Source of the DNA: an uncultured Candidatus Melainabacteria bacterium | GTDB taxonomy: Bacteria; Cyanobacteriota; Vampirovibrionia; Gastranaerophilales; Gastranaerophilaceae | Direction of reading: 5' to 3' | Assembly: GCA_937895785.1 (NCBI GenBank) | Contig: CALBKW010000052.1 | Coordinates: 1 to 14,987, forward strand | Length of the DNA: 14,987 bases | Part shown: piece by piece, positions 7,323 to 13,909 of the stretch | Layout of the letters: each line of letters starts with the position of its first letter | How positions within the stretch are numbered: the stretch's first letter is position 1 | Notes under the pieces: generated by a model | Told to the model about the DNA's origin: nothing | Seen by the model: only the letters and a program-made list of their open reading frames with translations | Databases searched by the model: none | Made by a program: the position numbers and the translations under genes

Positions 7323-7826
7323 GTGGCTATTACAGAAAAAATCAAAGGTATTGTAGACTTTTTAACACAAGGATTAGAACAACGCGATGACGTTTTTGAA
7401 GATATGATGGATGAAGCAGGTGAAGAATATGAAACAGATGACAATTTAGCATTGGCACCTTCATATCAACAATCACCATTCACTCAAAGAAATGATAAAG
7501 CAGATTTAAAAGTAGTTGCACACCCAAATATGAGAGGCTCAGAAGTTATGATTATTGAACCTCGTTCATTCGGTGAAGCTGGTCAAATTGTTCAAAATTT
7601 AAAAGATAGAAAAACTATCGTTTTGAACTTACATTTGTTAGACAAAGAACAATCTCAAAGAACAATTGACTTTGTTTGCGGTGCTGCAAGTGCATTAGGC
7701 GGTCAACCTCAAAAAGTTGGTGATATGGTATTCGTATTCACTCCAAACAACGTAACACTAACTGTTGACGCAGCTAAAACTCAAGCTCAACTTAATGATT
7801 CATTATGGACAGGTAGAGCATTCTAA
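7323..7826 (+). CDS. sepF: cell division protein SepF
   Basis: A 167-aa protein from the GTG at 7323. The N-terminus, MAITEKIKGIVDFLTQGL, is a short amphipathic helix of the kind SepF uses to bind the membrane. An acidic, disordered linker follows to about residue 60. The C-terminal SepF domain (about 64-160) shows VMIIEPRSFGEAGQIVQNLKDRKTIVLNL, then a run ending in RTIDFVCGAASALGG, then VGDMVFVFTP, all characteristic. SepF polymerises, binds the FtsZ C-terminal tail and anchors the Z-ring; it is a key anchor in Cyanobacteria and Gram-positives, which often lack FtsA or ZipA. It is co-transcribed with yggS and ends at a strong terminator. The alternative TTG start at 7308 would add five residues and is rejected because it overlaps the SD. 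Confidence 0.93.
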   Translation: MAITEKIKGIVDFLTQGLEQRDDVFEDMMDEAGEEYETDDNLALAPSYQQSPFTQRNDKADLKVVAHPNMRGSEVMIIEPRSFGEAGQIVQNLKDRKTIVLNLHLLDKEQSQRTIDFVCGAASALGGQPQKVGDMVFVFTPNNVTLTVDAAKTQAQLNDSLWTGRAF

Positions 7827-7860
7827 ATTTTAAAATATGATTTGTGATAGTTGGATTTTT

Positions 7861-7885
7861 AGGGTACTTCGGTACCCTTTTTTTT
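7861..7885 (+). terminator. rho-independent terminator after sepF
   Basis: A perfect 7-bp stem (AGGGTAC with GTACCCT) closed by a TTCG tetraloop is followed directly by eight T residues (7878-7885). It lies 34 bases after the sepF stop and should end the yggS-sepF transcript. Confidence 0.93.
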
Positions 7886-8140
7886 AGCAATAATCGAAGA
7901 TTATTACTAAAAAAAGAGCAAAATATACCAATTTTGTTTGTTTTGCTCCGCAAGGTCTTCCGGGCAGTGAAACTTTTGGTGGCAAAAGTTTCACAAAACC
8001 ACGATACGCCTTCGTTTACATCAAATGTATAGCTCAACTTGTAATGGACGAACTCGCTATAGCTCAAACAACGTCCATTTTGTACCTGTTTCGCTAACAT
8101 TGATAGCTCACTACGGCTATTATCGAAAGGCTTATAATAC
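7886..8140. repeat. non-coding region with nested inverted and direct repeats
   Basis: No credible gene is seen between the sepF terminator and 8140; the open frames on each strand lack SD sites. The stretch is visibly richer in G and C than its flanks and holds: an interrupted inverted repeat (7879-7915) whose T-rich arm is the terminator T-tract; an 8-bp arm pair GAGCAAAA/TTTTGCTC (7916-7923, 7941-7948); a perfect 12-bp arm pair (7967-7978, 7983-7994); an 8-bp pair AATGGACG/CGTCCATT (8043-8050, 8072-8079); and ATAGCTCA three times (8029-8036, 8059-8066, 8103-8110), the first two exactly 30 bases apart. This looks like a dispersed intergenic repeat or an untranslated structured RNA. Being a repeat is inference, since only one copy is in view. 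Confidence 0.45.
7967..7994. repeat. perfect 12-bp inverted repeat with GTGG loop
   Basis: GTGAAACTTTTG pairs perfectly with CAAAAGTTTCAC across a 4-base loop. No T-run follows on either strand, so it is not a plain terminator. Confidence 0.75.
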
Positions 8141-8182
8141 TTAAGAGGACGGTCAAGGCATTTGCCTTGACCGTCCTCTTAA
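8141..8182. terminator. 20-bp perfect inverted repeat between convergent genes
   Basis: Arms 8141-8160 and 8163-8182 are perfect 20-base reverse complements with only two bases between them. The hairpin lies 24 bases beyond the end of the minus-strand 143-aa gene and about 315 bases after sepF, so it is best read as the minus-strand terminator. It carries only TTAA-type ends and no long T-run, so the mechanism is uncertain. Confidence 0.6.
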
Positions 8183-8206
8183 TAACCATTATATTTATTT
8201 AATGTT

Positions 8207-8638
8207 TTATTTATTTTCTGCTTGTTTATTCATAAACGCATTTCTATTTTTTACAAGTTCAGCTGCTGTCATAGCAACACCTGCAGCGATTGCGATTTTA
8301 CCTGCAAGACTAGCGGTATTTTGTTTAGATACTTTTTGCATTAATTCATTTGCCCCAACAACAGTACAAGCTGTTAAAACACCATCAAATGCAGCTTTAG
8401 CACCAACTAAAACTTGTTTTTTGTTTGTTTTCAAGAAATTCCAAGTCTTTTTAGCGCCATTTACGACTTTCTTGCCAAAATTTGTTGTCTTTTTTGCAAC
8501 ATCTTGAGTTATTTCTAAAGTATCTTTTGGGGCTTCTTTTGTTGATACAATACCTGCTTGACACTTACAATTTGGGTCTGAACAACCGAAACTTGTTGTT
8601 GGAGTCATAAAGTTTGCGTTAATTGGTGATACGTTCAT
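8207..8638 (-). CDS. uncharacterised 143-aa protein with Cys cluster
   Basis: I do not recognise a family. The N-terminus MNVSPINANFMTP is followed by a small cysteine cluster, C19-x4-C24-x-C26 in FGCSDPNCKCQAG, which could hold a metal or a disulfide. A Lys-rich, probably helical middle (about 40-75) leads into two Ala/Val-rich hydrophobic stretches (about 76-96 and 111-126) that could be membrane-associated hairpin helices. There is no signal peptide. The start at 8638 has AAGGA six bases upstream on the minus strand. A terminator separates it from the rubredoxin gene upstream, so it is probably transcribed alone; the promoter is not obvious. Proteins opening with MNVSPI-like sequences seem to recur in Gastranaerophilales, which is an impression, not a search result. 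Confidence 0.75.
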   Translation of the reverse strand: MNVSPINANFMTPTTSFGCSDPNCKCQAGIVSTKEAPKDTLEITQDVAKKTTNFGKKVVNGAKKTWNFLKTNKKQVLVGAKAAFDGVLTACTVVGANELMQKVSKQNTASLAGKIAIAAGVAMTAAELVKNRNAFMNKQAENK

Positions 8639-8677
8639 GATAGTTCCTTATTTTCCTGATACTTATTAAAGCATCCT

Positions 8678-8706
8678 AAAAATAAAAATTGCCATAATTT
8701 CGGCAA
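8678..8706 (-). terminator. terminator of the rubredoxin gene
   Basis: On the minus strand TTGCC and GGCAA (plus positions 8702-8706 and 8689-8693) form a stem with an 8-base loop. It is followed by an almost pure T-tract (plus 8678-8688), starting a few bases after the rubredoxin stop. Confidence 0.75.
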
Positions 8707-8709
8707 ATG

Positions 8710-8850
8710 TTAAGAATCTGTAACTTCTTCAAAAGATGTTTTGTCAGTTCCACATACTGGACATGTATAATCTTCTGGTTGGTCAGCGAATTTTACACCT
8801 TCTTTTTCCTCATCGTAAATCCAACCGCAAGGGATACATTTGTATTTCAT
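8710..8850 (-). CDS. rubredoxin, short form
   Basis: A 46-aa protein with the complete rubredoxin iron site: C5-x2-C8-G and C30-P-x-C33-G, four cysteines that bind one iron. The aromatic and acidic residues WIYDEE and the ending SFEEV also fit. Rubredoxins carry single electrons in the cytoplasm of anaerobes, often to superoxide reductase, rubrerythrin or flavodiiron proteins that remove oxygen species. Usual members have 52-54 residues; here the loop between the two cysteine pairs holds 21 residues, about 8 fewer, as in the 45-residue type of some Desulfovibrio. The ATG at 8850 has a strong SD (AAAGGAGA) about 7 bases upstream on the minus strand. It is monocistronic, with its own promoter and terminator. 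Confidence 0.92.
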   Translation of the reverse strand: MKYKCIPCGWIYDEEKEGVKFADQPEDYTCPVCGTDKTSFEEVTDS

Positions 8851-8884
8851 AATTTTCTCCTTTCATTTCTTATAGATTATTAGT

Positions 8885-8912
8885 ATTAAAGTTTTCGCTT
8901 TTAAATTGTCAT
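8885..8912 (-). promoter_or_regulatory. rubredoxin promoter, divergent
   Basis: On the minus strand ATGACA (plus 8907-8912) and TTTAAT (plus 8885-8890) are spaced by 16 bases; each matches the sigma70 consensus at five of six positions. The -35 shares five base pairs with the -35 of the opposite promoter, so the two may compete for polymerase. Confidence 0.5.
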
Positions 8913-8934
8913 GGTCGGCGATTTATGCTAATAT
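8906..8934 (+). promoter_or_regulatory. promoter of the ybgC operon, leaderless
   Basis: TTGTCA (8906-8911) and TAATAT (8929-8934) are spaced by 17 bases, with an extended -10 TG at 8926-8927. The expected transcription start is about 8941, only two or three bases before the ATG at 8944. No SD is present. Confidence 0.6.
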
Positions 8935-8943
8935 TTTTGTATT

Positions 8944-9351
8944 ATGAAACACGAATTTGAACAAAAAGTATTTTATTCTGACACCGATGCTTATGGTGTT
9001 GTATGGCATGGCTCTTACCTTCGTTGGATGGAAATGGGACGAGTTGAGTTGTGCGAAAAAGCAGGCTATTCTCTAACAAAATTGTTTGAAGATGATGTAA
9101 CTTTGCCTGTTGCAGAAATTAATGTTAGATATAAATCACCTGCAAAATTAGAAGAAAATCTTTTGATTGAAACAACTTTAATTGAGTCAACAAAAATTTC
9201 AATGACATTTGGGCAAAAAATTTATAATGCAGAAAATAAAAAGCTTCATATAGATGCAAAAGTTAAAGTTGTTGCAACACACAATGACGGCAATCTTTAT
9301 AGAAGCTTGCCACAAGATTTAGTAAATTTTATTGAAAAGGTTAAAGAATAA
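8944..9351 (+). CDS. ybgC: YbgC/4HBT-family acyl-CoA thioesterase
   Basis: A 135-aa single hotdog-fold protein. The active-site signature YSDTDAYGVVWHGSYLRWMEMGRVEL lies at residues 11-36, with D15 the likely catalytic aspartate and H22 in the conserved WHG/YH position. Length and motif fit the YbgC/4-hydroxybenzoyl-CoA thioesterase family, cytoplasmic enzymes that hydrolyse short-chain or aromatic acyl-CoA. The true substrate is unknown; in Cyanobacteria a related hotdog enzyme cleaves DHNA-CoA in quinone synthesis, so that is an alternative. The start matches the family N-terminus, yet no SD precedes it and the promoter abuts it, so the message is probably leaderless. The stop overlaps the next start by one base (TAATG), making it first in a translationally coupled operon. 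Confidence 0.85.
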   Translation: MKHEFEQKVFYSDTDAYGVVWHGSYLRWMEMGRVELCEKAGYSLTKLFEDDVTLPVAEINVRYKSPAKLEENLLIETTLIESTKISMTFGQKIYNAENKKLHIDAKVKVVATHNDGNLYRSLPQDLVNFIEKVKE

Positions 9352-10082
9352 TGGCAAAAGTTAGATTAAATAAATATATCGCATCTGCAGGAATTTGCTC
9401 ACGTCGTAAAGCTGATGAAATGATAGAGCAAGGACTTGTGAATGTGAATGGAAAACGCGTTTCGGAGTTGGGTTATTTGGTTTCAGAAAAAGACAAAGTT
9501 TTTATTGAAGGAAAATTAATTCACCCTCTAAAACACGAATATTACCGTTTTTATAAACCAGCGGGATATATTACAACAGCAGATGATGAAAAAGGTCGAA
9601 AAACGATTTATGACATTTTGCCTGAGGAGTTACACAAATTAAACCCTGTTGGACGTTTGGATAGAGAATCTACTGGTTTGATTATCTTAACAAATGATGG
9701 TGAATTGATTAATGAATTGACTCACCCATCAGTTAAAATTCAAAAAGTTTATATTGTAAGTATTAACGGCAGAATTAACCAAAATCATATTGACCAGATG
9801 GCTGCGGGTATTGAAATTGAACCTAACAAAAAGGCTTATGCAGAGGTTGAAGTGTTAGAGATTTCTAATAAATCAACTTTAATGGAAGTTGTTTTATATC
9901 AAGGTTTGAATCGACAAATCAGAAAGATGTTTGATTACTTAGGTTTTGAAGTTGAATCTTTAAAGAGAGTTCAACACGCAACAATTACTCTTGATGGTTT
10001 AAAACGAGGGGAATTTAAACCAATCAAGCCAAAACAAGTTAAAGAATTGAAAGCGTACATTGAAAAGGCTGCAAAGAAATAA
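9351..10082 (+). CDS. rluB: rRNA pseudouridine synthase, RluB/RsuA family
   Basis: A 243-aa protein with an N-terminal S4 RNA-binding domain (residues 4-50, VRLNKYIASAGICSRRKADEMI) and a catalytic RsuA-type domain. The catalytic aspartate is D104 in NPVGRLDRESTGLIILTNDG; KPAGYITTADDEKGRKTIYD (about 69-88) and the late motif GLNRQIRKMF are also family-typical. It converts a uridine of ribosomal RNA to pseudouridine. The length and the GRKTIYDILP element point to RluB, which acts on 23S rRNA helix 80-93 region, rather than RsuA, but RluE/RluF-like specificity cannot be excluded. It overlaps both neighbours by one base, so its translation is probably coupled; its own SD is weak. Confidence 0.9.
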   Translation: MAKVRLNKYIASAGICSRRKADEMIEQGLVNVNGKRVSELGYLVSEKDKVFIEGKLIHPLKHEYYRFYKPAGYITTADDEKGRKTIYDILPEELHKLNPVGRLDRESTGLIILTNDGELINELTHPSVKIQKVYIVSINGRINQNHIDQMAAGIEIEPNKKAYAEVEVLEISNKSTLMEVVLYQGLNRQIRKMFDYLGFEVESLKRVQHATITLDGLKRGEFKPIKPKQVKELKAYIEKAAKK

Positions 10083-10672
10083 TGATTAGTATTGCCATAG
10101 TCGGAAATATAGCATCTGGAAAGTCTACCGTAGAAAATATTTTACGCAAAAATGGCTACAAAGTTTTTGATTCAGACATAATTGCTCATGAGGTTTTAGA
10201 CGACTTTTCAGAAATAATTATCAATGCGTTTAGAGAATTTGATATTTCTGAGAATGGAAAAATATCTCGTAAAAAGTTAGGTGCAGTAGTTTTTGCTGAC
10301 AAAAATTTAAAAGAAAAATTAGAAAATATTGTTCACCCAGAAATTAAAAACAGAATTAAGAAAATTTTTGAAAAGAACAATTCTGAAAAATATGTTTTTG
10401 TATCAATTCCGTTACTTTTTGAGGTTGAGTGGCGCAATTTATTTGATAAAATTTTGTTTATATATACAGACGATGAAATCCGCTTAAATAGGCTTATGCA
10501 ACGTAATAATTATACAAAAGAAGAAGCGTTGGCACGTATTAAGGCACAACTACCACAAGAAGAAAAAGCTAATGCATCAGACTTTGTAATAGAGAATAAT
10601 CATAACATTGATGTATTGCAAAAATATATTGAGCGGTTTATAATCCGACTAGAGGATAACGGAGAAACTTAG
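10082..10672 (+). CDS. coaE: dephospho-CoA kinase CoaE
   Basis: A 196-aa P-loop kinase for the last step of coenzyme A synthesis: it phosphorylates the ribose 3'-hydroxyl of dephospho-CoA with ATP. The Walker A motif is G8-NIASGKST (8-16), followed by FDSDIIAHEV (about 28-38) with the conserved acidic pair, HPEIKNRI in the lid region, and IPLLFEVEW (about 110-118), all characteristic of CoaE. The length is normal for the family. It starts inside the stop of rluB (TAATG) and its own TAG overlaps the following GTG. Placement next to an acyl-CoA thioesterase is suggestive but may be only housekeeping packing. Confidence 0.92.
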   Translation: MISIAIVGNIASGKSTVENILRKNGYKVFDSDIIAHEVLDDFSEIIINAFREFDISENGKISRKKLGAVVFADKNLKEKLENIVHPEIKNRIKKIFEKNNSEKYVFVSIPLLFEVEWRNLFDKILFIYTDDEIRLNRLMQRNNYTKEEALARIKAQLPQEEKANASDFVIENNHNIDVLQKYIERFIIRLEDNGET

Positions 10673-12936
10673 TGTCAGTTTACTTAGTATCAAAACTGGA
10701 AGCCGAAAAAAAGAAACGCGCACAAGTTGTATTAGGTGTTTCTCTGCTTGTTGTTGCAATTTTTACGATAAGTGTTATCTTCTTCCAACTTTTATTAAGA
10801 AATGAAAGAATTGAGATTGAAAGTCATATTACAGAAGTTGCAAAGCAAAGTGCTCAAGCTGCAAACATTATGATTGCTGGTGATTTTCAAACTCTAGCTT
10901 TATATGCACATTTACTAGAAAAAAATCCTAAAGCTTTAGATAAAAAGAATGTAGATAAATGTTTAGAAAAGGCAATTGTAAACACTAGATTTTTATCAAT
11001 GGCAATAGCTTATCCTGACGGTCAAGCAAGAATTTATGATTCGAGAAAAGGCTTCTTCCCATATCAAAATGTAAAATCTTTCCGTTACTTCCAGTCTGCT
11101 ATTAATGGCAAAAACTTTGTAGATTTTATTAATAATTACTACGACGAAGATAAGTTAATTGTGTTGTTTGCTATTCCGCTAAAGAGTGCAAATGGCAATG
11201 TGATCGGTGTTTTAACAGCTTCTCAAAGAGTTTCAGACTTTATCAATGCAATTGATATCACAGCTTTTAATGACCAAGCAGTTGTTCATATTATTGATGA
11301 CGAAGGTCATTTGATTTTGCGTGATACAAGCCCTAGAACCGTTTTAAAATCCTCTATATTTGAAACTGACGAGGTTAATGATAAAGTTAGAAAAGAAGCT
11401 TTGAAGTCTACAAATCCAGTTAGTTATTGGTTTAAAGATGAAAATGGTGTAAAAAAGGTTGCCGCATTTGTTCCATTGGGTTATAACAATTGGAAAGTGC
11501 TTGCAATATTACCATTTAGTTCAATTAATCACAATACAAAAATGGTTTTGAGATATGCAATTTTATTCTTCTTATTAATCAATACACTTGTTGTTATTGC
11601 AGCAAGATACAACTGGATTGTAAGACAACGTTCTGACAATATGATTATGGATTTGGCTTTACAAGATGATGTTACAAATTCTTTGAACAAAGCTAGTTTC
11701 TATATTGAGTCAGAAAAAATGCTTTTGAAAACAGATATTGAAGAAGAACCTTTAGCACTTTTGGTTATGGATATTGATAATTTTAAAGTTATCAACGAGG
11801 TTTATAATGTCAAAAAAGGTGACAAGGTTTTACGTGATATTGCAAAAATAATTTCTAAAGCTGTTGCTGAAAATGGTATTTATGCAAGACTTAACGACGA
11901 CAACTTCGCTATAATGATGAAATATGACACAGAAGAGGATTTAGTTGATTTTGTTGATAGCGTAACGGATGAATTATCAAGTTATAAACTTAATATAAAA
12001 TTAGTACCATCTTTTGGTATTTTCAAAATAGCAGATAGAAGTTTAACTATTAATGCAATGTGTGATAGAGCAAATATTGCAAAACGTACTGTAAAAGGTC
12101 TTGTAGGCGAAAGATATGCATTCTTTGATGAAAGCTTAAGCAAGGCTATCTTAGAAGATAAACAAATTGAAGACGAGATGAAACAAGCTCTTGAAGAACA
12201 TCAATTTGAAATGTATTTGCAACCAAAAATTAGTATGGAAACAATGAAACCTTGTGGTTCAGAAGCTTTAATTCGATGGAATCATCCTAAAAAAGGCTTG
12301 ATTCCTCCATACAAGTTTATTCCTCTTTTTGAAAGAAATGGATTTGTCGTTGAAGTTGACAAATACATTTGGGAAGAGGCTTGCAAAACTATTAGAAAAT
12401 GGCTAGATGAAGGTAAAGAACCTTTACCAATCTCTGTAAACTTGTCTAGAATCCACTTTAAATATGATGACTTAGTAGATGTAATTCAAGGCTTGGTTCA
12501 AAAATATAATGTTCCTCAAAAATACTTTGAATTAGAACTTACAGAAAGTGCATTCCTAGATAACGAAGGTGCAGTAAATTCAACGTTAATCAGATTGCAA
12601 CAACTTGGTTTTACAATCGCAATGGATGACTTCGGTGTAGGTTATTCTTCATTAAATATGTTGAGAAAACTTCCTGTTAATGTTCTAAAACTGGATAGAG
12701 GATTTATTAATGAAGCAACTTGTACTGAAAGAGGCTTTATCGTTCTAAATCACGTAATTCATATGGCTAAAGACTTGAAGGCTACTGTTGTTTGTGAAGG
12801 TATTGAAACTGAAGAACAAGCAGAAACTTTGAAAAATGCTGGTTGTGATATCGCACAAGGTTTCTTATATGCAAAACCAATGCCAGTAAAAGAATACGAA
12901 GACTATGTTTATAATCACGAAGGTGTATACAATTAG
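10672..12936 (+). CDS. membrane Cache sensor c-di-GMP phosphodiesterase (degenerate GGDEF + EAL)
   Basis: A 754-aa inner-membrane protein. Span 1 (about 18-42) and span 2 (about 295-314) enclose a periplasmic sensor of dCache type. Next comes a GGDEF-fold domain (about 326-480) in which the signature is replaced by N408-DDNF-412, so cyclase activity is very unlikely; MDIDNFK (366-372) keeps part of the nucleotide site. The EAL domain (about 500-748) has all key residues: E531 in EALIRW, N590, E625 in ELTES, D652-D653 in DDFGVGYSSL, K673, E709 and Q729, so it should hydrolyse cyclic di-GMP. The GTG start follows GGAGAA and overlaps the coaE stop. Lowering c-di-GMP normally favours swimming, which fits the flagellar genes nearby. 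The periplasmic signal is unknown. Confidence 0.92.
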   Translation: MSVYLVSKLEAEKKKRAQVVLGVSLLVVAIFTISVIFFQLLLRNERIEIESHITEVAKQSAQAANIMIAGDFQTLALYAHLLEKNPKALDKKNVDKCLEKAIVNTRFLSMAIAYPDGQARIYDSRKGFFPYQNVKSFRYFQSAINGKNFVDFINNYYDEDKLIVLFAIPLKSANGNVIGVLTASQRVSDFINAIDITAFNDQAVVHIIDDEGHLILRDTSPRTVLKSSIFETDEVNDKVRKEALKSTNPVSYWFKDENGVKKVAAFVPLGYNNWKVLAILPFSSINHNTKMVLRYAILFFLLINTLVVIAARYNWIVRQRSDNMIMDLALQDDVTNSLNKASFYIESEKMLLKTDIEEEPLALLVMDIDNFKVINEVYNVKKGDKVLRDIAKIISKAVAENGIYARLNDDNFAIMMKYDTEEDLVDFVDSVTDELSSYKLNIKLVPSFGIFKIADRSLTINAMCDRANIAKRTVKGLVGERYAFFDESLSKAILEDKQIEDEMKQALEEHQFEMYLQPKISMETMKPCGSEALIRWNHPKKGLIPPYKFIPLFERNGFVVEVDKYIWEEACKTIRKWLDEGKEPLPISVNLSRIHFKYDDLVDVIQGLVQKYNVPQKYFELELTESAFLDNEGAVNSTLIRLQQLGFTIAMDDFGVGYSSLNMLRKLPVNVLKLDRGFINEATCTERGFIVLNHVIHMAKDLKATVVCEGIETEEQAETLKNAGCDIAQGFLYAKPMPVKEYEDYVYNHEGVYN

Positions 12937-12938
12937 TA

Positions 12939-13475
12939 ATGAATTTTGATGAATATTATTTAAATCAAAATCTTATCTTTTTACGAAAATCGATTCCCGA
13001 TATTGAAAAAAGAATGAAGGATGTCGAAATTACTAATAATTTTCGAGTTGGAAGCTCTCACACAGGTTATCCGATTTTGTTTCGCAATGATGTTGCATTA
13101 AATGACCAATATGACCCTCTTGAAGAGTGTGTGAATGTCTTTGAGTCAGTTCCACAGTCAAAATATAATTTATATATAATTTGTGGACTTGAAATGGGAC
13201 ATTTACTAAATTTCTTTAGCAATAATTCTAAAGCTCACATAATTTTATTTGAGAATGATTTAGAATTGATGAAATATACTTTTTCAAAAGTTAGCCTGAT
13301 AAAAATATTAGGTAACCCTAATGTGTATGTTGTTTCAAACTATAATGAACTTGCTACCGTAATGAAACATATCAAAACTTTAGATATTATTAATAGCACT
13401 TATGTAGTTTCAAACAAATTTTACTCAAAAGCCTATGGTAATGTCATGGCTGTTCTTCAAGAGTCTTATCTATAA
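12939..13475 (+). CDS. standalone N-terminal Maf-like (motility accessory factor) domain protein
   Basis: A 178-aa soluble protein. Residues 79-110 (YIICGLEMGHLL followed by AHIILFENDLEL) resemble the first Rossmann-like block of Maf/DUF115 proteins, where a glycine-containing turn precedes a strand ending in an acidic E-x-D pair. Maf proteins are nucleotide-sugar-dependent enzymes that glycosylate flagellin, usually about 600 aa. Here only the N-terminal part exists; it stops cleanly and no remnant of the catalytic half is found before the next gene, which runs the other way. It may be a truncated relic or a stand-alone partner. It begins two bases after the phosphodiesterase stop, so it is the last gene of the operon. 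The family match is by pattern only. Confidence 0.55.
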   Translation: MNFDEYYLNQNLIFLRKSIPDIEKRMKDVEITNNFRVGSSHTGYPILFRNDVALNDQYDPLEECVNVFESVPQSKYNLYIICGLEMGHLLNFFSNNSKAHIILFENDLELMKYTFSKVSLIKILGNPNVYVVSNYNELATVMKHIKTLDIINSTYVVSNKFYSKAYGNVMAVLQESYL

Positions 13476-13494
13476 TAAAACTTAATGTAATGTC

Positions 13495-13818
13495 TTATTT
13501 TATTGAATTATAAAAGTGATATAATAGCTTTATATCTACTTTTTCATTGGTTATTGCATCAATTAATTCTGTCTTTAATTCTTCAATGTTTTTTAAGTGC
13601 TGAAAATGAAATAATTCATCAGGTTCAACTTCAAGAGCATTTAAAATATTAGTAAGTGTTTCTGAGGTTACGAAGTTATTTCCACATTCGATTTTGCTCA
13701 AATTTCTTTCACCAACACCAACAAGTTCTGCAAGTTTCTCTTGAGTTAATCCTTTTTTAGTGCGGAGTTCTTTAATTCGTCTTCCTAATAGTTTTTTTAT
13801 ATCTATATTATTGTCCAT
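13495..13818 (-). CDS. XRE-family helix-turn-helix regulator
   Basis: A 107-aa protein with a helix-turn-helix domain of the lambda Cro/C1 (XRE) type at about residues 8-69: LLGRRIKELRTKKGLTQEKL leads into ELVGVGERNLSKIECG and ETLTNILNALEVEPDELF. The TQEKLAELVGV helix pair and the recognition helix near 36-45 are clear. The short C-terminal tail is helical and charged and may dimerise. The start is ATG at 13818, with SD GAGGA five bases upstream on the minus strand; a TTG 18 bases further out is rejected. It is convergent with the Maf-like gene (19 bases between stops) and divergent from the secreted-protein genes. A large inverted repeat in the divergent region is a likely binding site. Confidence 0.92.
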   Translation of the reverse strand: MDNNIDIKKLLGRRIKELRTKKGLTQEKLAELVGVGERNLSKIECGNNFVTSETLTNILNALEVEPDELFHFQHLKNIEELKTELIDAITNEKVDIKLLYHFYNSIK

Positions 13819-13823
13819 TACTA

Positions 13824-13828
13824 TCCTC
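13824..13828 (-). promoter_or_regulatory. ribosome-binding site deciding the regulator start
   Basis: GAGGA on the minus strand lies five bases before the ATG at 13818. It sits inside the longer frame that would begin at TTG 13836, so the ATG is preferred. Confidence 0.8.
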
Positions 13829-13869
13829 AATGACAATATAATACGCTATATTTTTTATTAACATAACGT

Positions 13870-13909
13870 AATTTAAAACTCTAAAATAATTGACAGAGAG
13901 TTTTAAATT
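13870..13909. promoter_or_regulatory. 13-bp inverted repeat, likely operator
   Basis: AATTTAAAACTCT (13870-13882) and its perfect reverse complement (13897-13909) are separated by 14 bases. The left arm ends 7 bases before the -35 box of the promoter for 13991, and the right arm lies within the spacer, so the repeat is centred on the -35. A protein bound here would block polymerase. The XRE gene next door is the obvious candidate. Confidence 0.65.

Noticed and set aside
7792..8100. Minus-strand frame of 102 aa and overlapping plus-strand frame of 62 aa (7844-8032)
   Set aside because: Both run through a terminator and inverted repeats, lack SD sites and look like translated repeat DNA.
7886..8182. 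CRISPR array or tRNA in the long gap
   Set aside because: The ATAGCTCA copies are only 8 bases long and unevenly spaced, and no cloverleaf or TTCGA-type arm is present.
8202..8507. Plus-strand frame of 101 aa
   Set aside because: Antisense to the 143-aa minus-strand gene, which has an SD and better composition.
13474..13504. Terminator between the convergent Maf-like and XRE genes
   Set aside because: Only an A/T-only 7-bp inverted repeat (AATAAAA/TTTTATT) with a 17-base loop is present, too weak to support.
13819..13836. TTG start for the XRE regulator
   Set aside because: The SD GAGGA falls within this extension, five bases before the ATG at 13818.
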